Under the pieces are notes generated by a model. It had not been told where the DNA came from. It saw nothing but the letters and a program-made list of their open reading frames with translations, and did not search any database. Positions 47,701-56,700 of a stretch of DNA of 64,000 nucleotides are shown here, in pieces. This DNA is from Holothuria scabra (lineage: Eukaryota; Echinodermata; Holothuroidea; Aspidochirotida; Holothuriidae): assembly GCA_037179385.1 (NCBI GenBank), contig CM074193.1, forward strand, positions 36,172,846 to 36,236,845. Reading direction: 5' to 3'. Position 1 is the first letter of the stretch; each line of letters begins with the position of its first letter. A program made the position numbers and the translations under genes.

Positions 47701-50700
47701 CTGCAATTCTGGGGCACAAAAAAGTTTGGAATACGACTTTAAACAATCCCATAAGACTTTGCCTAATTTACAGCATAGTACCTTTCCCTTTTGTTTGCCT
47801 CGATGCAACAGCAATGGCTCCGACAGACTTCGGGACCTTGAACATGAAACTGTAAAAAAATAAAGAAATAGTTTGAAATTGATGCTCCTTCTTTTGTAAT
47901 TTGCATGAATTCTTGTGAAGTATTTCAAGCATGACAATTTTTTTTTACCATCATCTGAGGAACTCTGCATTCAAAGAAAATTTAAACTAAAGCAACACAG
48001 GACATTCCATGTTTGTTAAATCCATAACAGGGAATGAAATTGATTTTGCAGCCACTGCTATATGGGTTTTTTTGTTGAATCATTGCACCATGGATTGCTG
48101 TCTTGGGGGAGGGGTGTAAGGCGATTTATGCTTCCCCATTGAAATCCTTCATTTCAAAAGGATTGAATGCAAAATGGTGCTTGCTTTTGTGTCAACTTTC
48201 AATCAAAATATTTTGGGGGTAAATCATCTTGGTTACTATATTAAAAAATATTCAAAAACATCTTGAAAGGGAAATAATTGAGACAAGAATAGGGGAAACT
48301 CTTTTCAAGTAGATAGAGCTACTTCATGGAAGTAATTAATATATTATACTTTATTACACAAAGTTGAAACTTTAAAAGACATTCCAATCAAACCTGGCCA
48401 TTAATATAAACATGCATACAGTAGTTCTGATCCTTCTTGCAATGGCAATAGAGTAGTCAAAACTCTGGAAAAAGGCAATGGCTGACTCAACTTAGGCCAG
48501 TTTATTAAAAACCAAGCCATAAAACCCCATCAAACTGACTGGCTGGCTGGTTGGCTTGCTGACTAATCTTTGCTTGGTGTTTGTCACGTATTTCACTACT
48601 CAGAATGAACATTTCCTAGCTGTAAGCCTGTTACACACTGTAGGATAAAGGGTAAGGAGTCGTGTCTTAACAATATCGGGTTTCCTTTGGAGCAATATAT
48701 CTTTAACGCCCCCTTTTAAGTTGTATTATGTGCCAAGAATATTATAAACCATTGTGCAGATATTCTCCATTGCTGTAGCATCCTGCACATTAACAGTACA
48801 CCCTGCATATTTGCAGAATATCCTGCATATATACAGTACATCCTGCACATTTACACTAAATCCTGCACATTTACAGTACATTCTGTACTTTTGCAGTACA
48901 TTTTGCATATTTACAGTTCCTCCTGCTCTTTAACAGTACACCCTGCATATTTACAGTATATCCTACATATATACAATACATCCTACACATTTACAGTACA
49001 TTCTGCACATTTACAGTACATCCTGAACATTTACAGTACATCCTGCACATTTACACTAAGTCCTGCACATTTACAGTACATCCTGTACTTTTGCAGTACA
49101 CTTTGCATATATACAGTACATCCTGCACATTTACAGTACATCCTGCACATTTACAGTACATCCTGCACATTTACAGTACATCCTGCACATTAACTGTACT
49201 ATGACACAAATGGTGGTAGATTAAGACAAGAATGGTTTGGGAGAGGGGGAGGCATGGAGAGTGGGGAATGGGGATGGGGGATGGAGCAGAGCATTTTTTT
49301 TTTCAAAACTTGCGAACTGTGTGCAGGAATCACAGAATCTTGCACCTTATTACCGGCACTGAGAGGTATATGATATTGCTGAAACCATCACATGCCTTCA
49401 GTCCCTATGCTCCTCTTAGCATCCCCTTAATCGTCATATATAACACCACCTTCATCACTATCATTGCACTTCAATGAACCAAACACATCTTCAAAAAGTA
49501 CAACAGAAGGTTTAACAATGAAAGAACATGTTATAATGGACACAGATGTTTTTTACACTCAAAGAATTCGTTGCCACATGGTCCATGAAGACATACAGTT
49601 ATGTCACATCCAGTGTTGATATTGGCTCACAGACAACCAGGTGTGCGTGTCTTTTGCTTAAAGACGGATGTGTATGAAGACTGTGTCACCCTACCCTACG
49701 ACCTTTTCCAGCTGGCAGCCAAGAGAACATGAGGCCTACCATGGTTCATCAAAACCTCTTTCCCCGTCCCCTGATACCATCTGCTAATGTTAAAAACTAT
49801 CATGACACATGCTACCAACATTTTGAACTTTGGCCCAAAGTACAATACCTTATGGTCTAAAAGGTTACACATTTTTTATTAGTAAGATTCTTTCATGGAC
49901 AAACACAGGTGAGGCAATATGAACTCCTGGACATGTTAAAGAGTCACGATACCTTGTTTCCCTGAATTTGAAAATGTTAAGAGACAGCTGAGGATAATCC
50001 TACTGTACTGAAGGGGCTCACTGAGTTGATATCAAAAAGTGTAATAATGAAAGTGTTTGAGGGTATTAACAAATGGGAATGCCTATCTCATTAGCATGAC
50101 TAATCAAGTTTCTTCCAACTATTTACGAAAAAAGTTGAAATTTTTAATTTTATGCCAAAAAACCCAAATGAAAACCAGAAATCTGGTCTCTTTCAAGTTG
50201 CACCCTTATGAAGAGTGAAGGAATGGAATCTTTTAAGACACTCTACTTTCTCACATTGTAGATATCACAATATCTGAATCAATGAATGAAGTAATAGAAG
50301 AATAGTAGCAAAGTGCTTATGAAATTCCTATTCAAGAAAACAACATCTCTGCTTTAATAAAAATATGTTCATATCTTACAGGAATTACCACTGGATGAGT
50401 GTATTCAAGTTGAATGAAATGTTTATGCAAGGTAATGACATTTTTACACAAGATGGAGCAGTTATGGTCAAGTCAGCTCAAAGCAGCCACAAACATTCCA
50501 TTGAAGTTTGTTACACAAGCACCACCTACCTGTGACACAGGCATTTGTTTTTGGTATTGCAAGTATTGCAAAGCTGCTCACATAACACTTTCGACACCAG
50601 CCCTAGCTTCCAGCATGGTTGTTCACCCTGCTGAAAACCAGTGCTTAAAAAACAGTTTGGTAACTTATTGGACTTGCAGGTACAAAACAATACCTGAATA

Positions 50701-53700
50701 CCATCACAAAGCTGTTTCTGCCATTTGACCTCTCATGACTCCAAATGACCTTTGACCTCCACCAAATCAACAGGGATCATCAACTTAATATGGACCATAC
50801 ACATGTTGAGGATGAGCTTCACCAAAGCTTCCCTACTGGAGATATTTCATTAACAAACTTTTGACCTCTGGTAATCTCAAATTCCTTTGACCTCCACCAA
50901 AAACAATGGGGTTCATCTATCCCATCTACCAGCCATTTAGGAGACTCATCCACGTTACACATCTTGAGATAATGTGTTAACAAGCAGACATCACATACAT
51001 GCATACACATGACATTACCATTGAAGAGATTCCTTCCCTGTCTTCTGCCAAGAATAAAAAAAAAATCATGACCACACACTGTTTCAAAAAATTTATGCAC
51101 AAAACCCATTGCAAGCCAGAATACAAATTCTCACAATTAAAGAGCTAGAGCAGTGGCCCCAAACCTATTTTGGAGCAAAAACTGCATTATACAATTTTCT
51201 TTTCATTTCTCTTCAAAGTATCTTTCAAATCATTTTAAATAGAAATATGAGGAATATTGTAAGACTTGACTCTTGTTTCAAAATCAGTTTGGGGTGATAC
51301 TGCTCTTGCCCTTTAATTCAGGGTAACATATACAAAATTGGCCTGCATGGCAGACCTTCCTGCTTTTTGAGTGTGCTTGTACAAAAGCATTTTTAGATGT
51401 TTTTTAAATGACCATGTCTCACTCATGAATACAAAAGAAGAATTATGAAGCTCCCTGTGACATCAAAACAAAAAGCAATTACAGAAGGCCAACCAAATGA
51501 CTACTTGACAGCAAACGAGGTTTTGCATGAAGTGGAATAGTGCCCTCAATTCAGGACACAACTGTCACAATGTGATAACTTTGTACACCTGGGAAAATGT
51601 TTACTGACAGAGGAGGTGCCTTAAAATTTTTGTGGGATGTTGTTTCTGACTGTGTTACTAATAAAATATGATCCTTTTTGCATTTAAATTTTGTAGACAA
51701 TGAGTTGAAATGTAAGCCGTGCAAAATTCATTCAAGGCTTTCTAGCTCGAAATTTCAAAGATCATGGTATGGAAATTTGAAATTGCCATAAAAGACCGTA
51801 TTGTCAGCTTCCCTAAGAGTGGTAGCACGTCCTGGCTGAAAACTTCTACTGGGAGCTAGGGGGCAAGGAAGTAGCCTGATTTAGTGTGTAAGCCAATGGG
51901 ACATGTAATTAGTTGCCCACTAACAAACTTTTATCCAGAAGTGTATTTAACATTGTGGTTGAAAGCTTTTCAACCTACTGTGAATCAGTGTCAAGGATCT
52001 TGGTGTTGAAGCTGGGATTACCTAACAGACATGTTCAGACTCTTGCTTTTAAAGCCACATGTTTTCCATCAAACTAAAACTTTCTCACTCTTTACGTAAA
52101 CATGATATTCAATCCCAGTTAAGACATACTCGAAGACTATTGGGCAATCCATCAGTGTGCTTTCTCGGCATAATCACAGTCAGGGATAGATCCAAAATGT
52201 TAGCCATTCCACTATGCTACATTAAATCTATCAAACCTCTGGAGAGGTAATACACCTGGCTGCGATGGTCCATCTACAGACTTACCTAGTTTAAATAAAT
52301 AGAGGGCTCCTTTCAGGGACATTTTCTGAGCACAAAAGTCCTGAATGCGTAGACCCCATTTTATTACTTAATAATCAGTGCAGCTGGAATATTTGGAGTT
52401 CAACTCCTGGCTGGGTTACACCGAAAACTTTAATAAAGGAACCTACTGCCTTTGTGCTTGGTGATGAGAATATGCAATGGAGTAGGGAAAACAAGCCAGT
52501 GAGTCACAACTAGAAAAAAGGCTACCAACTGACCAACTTATCAATTGGTTAGAAACCGAGGCATTATGTTACACTTGCTGAAGCTATTTACATTTTTTTC
52601 TTAACTTAAAACTTGGAACTCACCAGCATTACACTCTGATCTCTACTGCTTGCATATTCATGGCTTTTCTCTCATTTTTAGCTTCACCTCCACCTCCTAA
52701 ATCTATTTCCCCCTGAAAAATCTAGTGAAGTCATAGCACTCACTGTTAGATCAACTGCATGGTAAAGCGGTTAGAGCATCAGACTTGCAGTCAGGAGGAT
52801 GGGAGTTCTAGTCCTCGCTGGCTCATACTGAGGACTTTTAAAAATGGAACCTACTGCCATTGTGCTTGGTGTTCAGCATTAGCAATGGAGTAGGGAAAAC
52901 AAGCCAGTGAACTACAACTGGAAAAAAAACGTGGCCGGCTCTACTTGAACCGATTGGTTGGATACGGGGCCGTAAAACTCCCATCTAACTAGCATCCACT
53001 GTTACTTTGCAGTTTCAGCCATTGCAATTGCTGGTACGTATCAAATATTGGGGCAAATGAAACATAATCATTGACCTGGGTTCCAGGCATTGTAGTTTCA
53101 ATTTGTGGATTTAACTATGTACTACAATATCCCTATAGAGTGCGCCCAGTTACAGCACAAACTCCGCCCCTTTTACAGGCAAAAACCTACGTAGTATCCG
53201 TTTAGTATAGCTAGATGAGAGGTAGCTGACAACCCATGTGTGACTGTTGCATTGAAACACTTTTTCATGCCAGGCAGTGGGTGGGGCTTACTGATTGTGA
53301 TGTAACGTGAAAGCCCGCGACACAAAATACCCAGAGCTTGCCTTGTTGATCATGAAAAGAATTGTTGGAGAGGAGTAAGTGAGTTAGTCTTCAATTTTGG
53401 ATACTGTATTAGCAGTGGCATCACCAGACATTTCATTCTGGGGGGGGGGGGGGGGGCTGAGGGGGCACAACGATTTTATGGAGGGACATATAGACTCCAC
53501 TCATGGCGCTGGAGGCGCCACCGAGCGCGAAGTGCGAGGCTCAAAAGGTGGGGTCCAGGGGCCTGCCTTAGGGCCCCTGGTGGGGTCCAGGGGACGAAGC
53601 CCCCGGAAGTTCCTGGGTTTTAGCGTGTTTGTGAGGTATTAAAGACGTTATTTAAGGGTAATTTTATTGACTTAACACTGGTGTAAAAGTTACCTCCAGG

Positions 53701-56700
53701 GTAACTTTCAAGTAAGACTTTAGGTAAAAAACCACTGATTCAACTACCAAAACCAGATCCAGCTGACGTTTTGAAAATGGGGTAGATGATCTATAGAGAA
53801 AAAAGTTGATGGGCACTTCAATGCGAGTTTTTGTGGGGGTCCAGGGGGCGAAGCCCCTGGAAGCTCCTGGGTCTTTAGTGTGTTTGTATGGTTTTAAAGT
53901 TGTTTTTTAAAAGGGTTGTTTTTACACCGGCCTAAAAAATTACTTACAGGGCAATTTCAAGTAAGATTTTATTTTTGATAACAACACATACGTTAGTGAA
54001 ACTACTCTCAAGAGCATACCAGGCTGACAATTTGAGGAAGGTGAGCTGCACCGTGACTATAAAGAGAAAGAAAGGCAGTTGATGGGCAATTAGATGTGAT
54101 CCTCTAAAGGGAAAAATGTATGCTTAATCCTGCTTGAAGGGTTACCTGAGCTGTGCGCCACCTCCAATTGACGTAGTCGGAAGTGTGAAGAAAATTTTGA
54201 AAAAACGTAACCCCTCAGACAGCCGGAAATGGCACTTCCAAGGATTTTTGCGATATTTTCATTTGGAAAACATGAAATTTTACTGCCTTTTCTTTTCAAC
54301 AGAGGAATCGAATCCTAAAAAATTCATAGTCACACTCTGACTACAGAAGACATATTTTTTTTGAAAATCTCAAATCTCAGTTGGGGGGGGCACACGATTT
54401 TTCAGGGGGGGCACGTGCCCCCTGGCCCCCCTTGGTGATGCCACTGTGTATTAGGAGAAAACCTCATGCCTAAAAAAATTCAGGTTGCTTGCGGCTAATA
54501 ACTTACTTTAAACACATTTGGCCTCCTGAAAATCATTTTGCCACATAGAACTTATACTGTACTTCTCCACCTGGAACATTTTTGGTACGTCTATTTACAA
54601 ATTTATTAACTTGTGTGGAATTTACAAGTTTCCAACTTCTCTTAACCACTGGTCAGCTTGCTTTGTTACGAAGGGACAAACTGTCACAGAGGAAAACTTC
54701 TGGTGCTAATTGACACAATGCTCTGGATCTGTAAGATATGACACTACAAGCAAACTTGGTTGATTTTTGTACATTTACACAAGTTTATCAGGGCATACAT
54801 GTCCCTCAGATGGTCATTTCAGGTGCTAATTTACACTAGCCCGGGATCTGAAGGATATAATGCTACAAGCAAACCTATACCTATACTGAGACGTTGCTAC
54901 ATTTACACAAGTCTGTCTGATGATCACCCTCATGTATTCCCACCACAGGTGATTGCTGTGAACTGTTCATTCTGAGTAGTACAGTAGATTAGAACCTGAT
55001 AGCCTCTATCCCCAGGGTAGCTCCATTGAGAGCTACCCCTGGGAAGAGAGAGAGAGCTTTACCTAGAGCAGCACTGATCTAAAGTGAGCATGGATGAAAT
55101 ACTCTCTTGGTTTATACAAGCAGCATGTGAGTAACTTTTTGTATATTATGTTAGCAGCTGAAAAAATTTCTTTGGTATCTTCTTTCATCCATACATGCCT
55201 GACTTTCCAGAAGTTAAAAACTACTATTACAGAAAAATGAGAATTGAAACTGATCAACAAAAGTAAGAAACTTTCAATTCCCAGAGCTACAGGGGATCTA
55301 CGACACACTAAACACGAAATCAGTAAGCACCTGCCAAGATGCACTATTTCTACATTTTATGAAGAGTGCAGTTCTTACTGGTTTTAGCAAAGAGAAAAAT
55401 TTATCCCTTTTACCACCTTTTATCGCTCCGTATGTTTACGGTGATAGTTTTAATATCCTGGCTACACTCAGTCTGCCTCCAGTGATCAATCTAGTGAGAT
55501 GGCTCTCTTGAAAGGAGATCCATCTCTTTAGGAGCAGGCTGTCAAGATCAATGACATTTCACTTGTATGCTTTGTAAAACCCTTTGGCCAATTGTCTGCG
55601 ATCACAGAGCTAGACAGGAAGCTAAGTTCAAAGCGAGAAGAAATGTTGCTCATGTCATCATTATGTGAAAAGGAACTAATTTGGAATTCTGATTTATGCT
55701 CTTTGTATGGAGGCACCTCTCACCAAGTATGAAATCTGTCTTACAGGGAATTTATTAAATACAGATACTAAATTCCATGATAAAAATACAGAATAAACAT
55801 TTTTAATGTTGCAATTCTATTTTAAATGATGTCACATTTCTGGTTACAGGCAAAAATTGTTTTAAATAAATTAGAAACTTGCATCTGTGAATATAAAGAA
55901 CAATGTACAAGAATGTATGGTTTTCTCCAATTCACAAGTCCATCAGGGCAGGATAATAAATTTAAATTGACAAATTTATAAATAGTCTTCTTTTGCAAAG
56001 ATTCACCAAATATCAACTGCCTAGGCTCTCATAGCAAGAATGCAGTCTCCCCAAGTTGATTCTAATGCAATGAGTCCCATGGCATAGTTACTACAGCCTA
56101 AACTGTCCTTGAGGAGTTTCTCTAGTGTTTTAAGAGTTGATAGTGCTCATGCTCGATACATCCTTACGTCACCTGTGATAATAAAGTGACAGGGATGGTA
56201 AAAGGCATCCTGAGAGGAATTTGAAGGGAAAATAAAGTGAGCTTTTAGACAATTGCTTTGTGTTTCAAAATTAAGTTATGGAGAAAAATTTGTCTGTCAA
56301 TTTGCAAAATGTTTTAAAAAAAAATCAGAGAAAGGGGATTCAAACTGACTTCACTTTCACAAGAGAGAACATACCATCACTCTAACAGTCACAATAGTTT
56401 ATGCCAACAGGAAATGTTTGCCTTACCTTTCAAACAAAGTCATAGTTGTTGGGATAACTTCAACATACATCATCAAGTTTCCTAGAACTCGACTCTTCAA
56501 GTTTTCCTTGTAAATTTCGGTATCAAAGGAAGAGGGTGAGGGCGCTGTGTCAGACACGACAGTCAGAAGATCGGCGCTGACCTTCTTCTGAGCTTCATCA
56601 ACATCAGAGGTAAAATAGAGGGATACTGGTGAAGCATGAAGAGTATCCTTCTTCAGGTGCGATTTAACGGAGTCATGAAAGGCACGGCTGGTTGCCTAAC

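Noticed and set aside
47500..47970. 156-codon minus-strand open frame overlapping HLCS exon C
   Set aside because: It is in a different frame from the HLCS exon (47782-47849) and shows no family likeness; the HLCS frame has splice sites, phase and homology.
48891..49193. 100-codon frame of repeated [20 protein letters not shown] type
   Set aside because: It is a translation of the 20-bp minisatellite; 20-bp units shift frame but stay open over three units.
53397..53642. Glycine- and arginine-rich plus-strand frame
   Set aside because: It lies inside the hAT element and its G-run; there is no transposase likeness.
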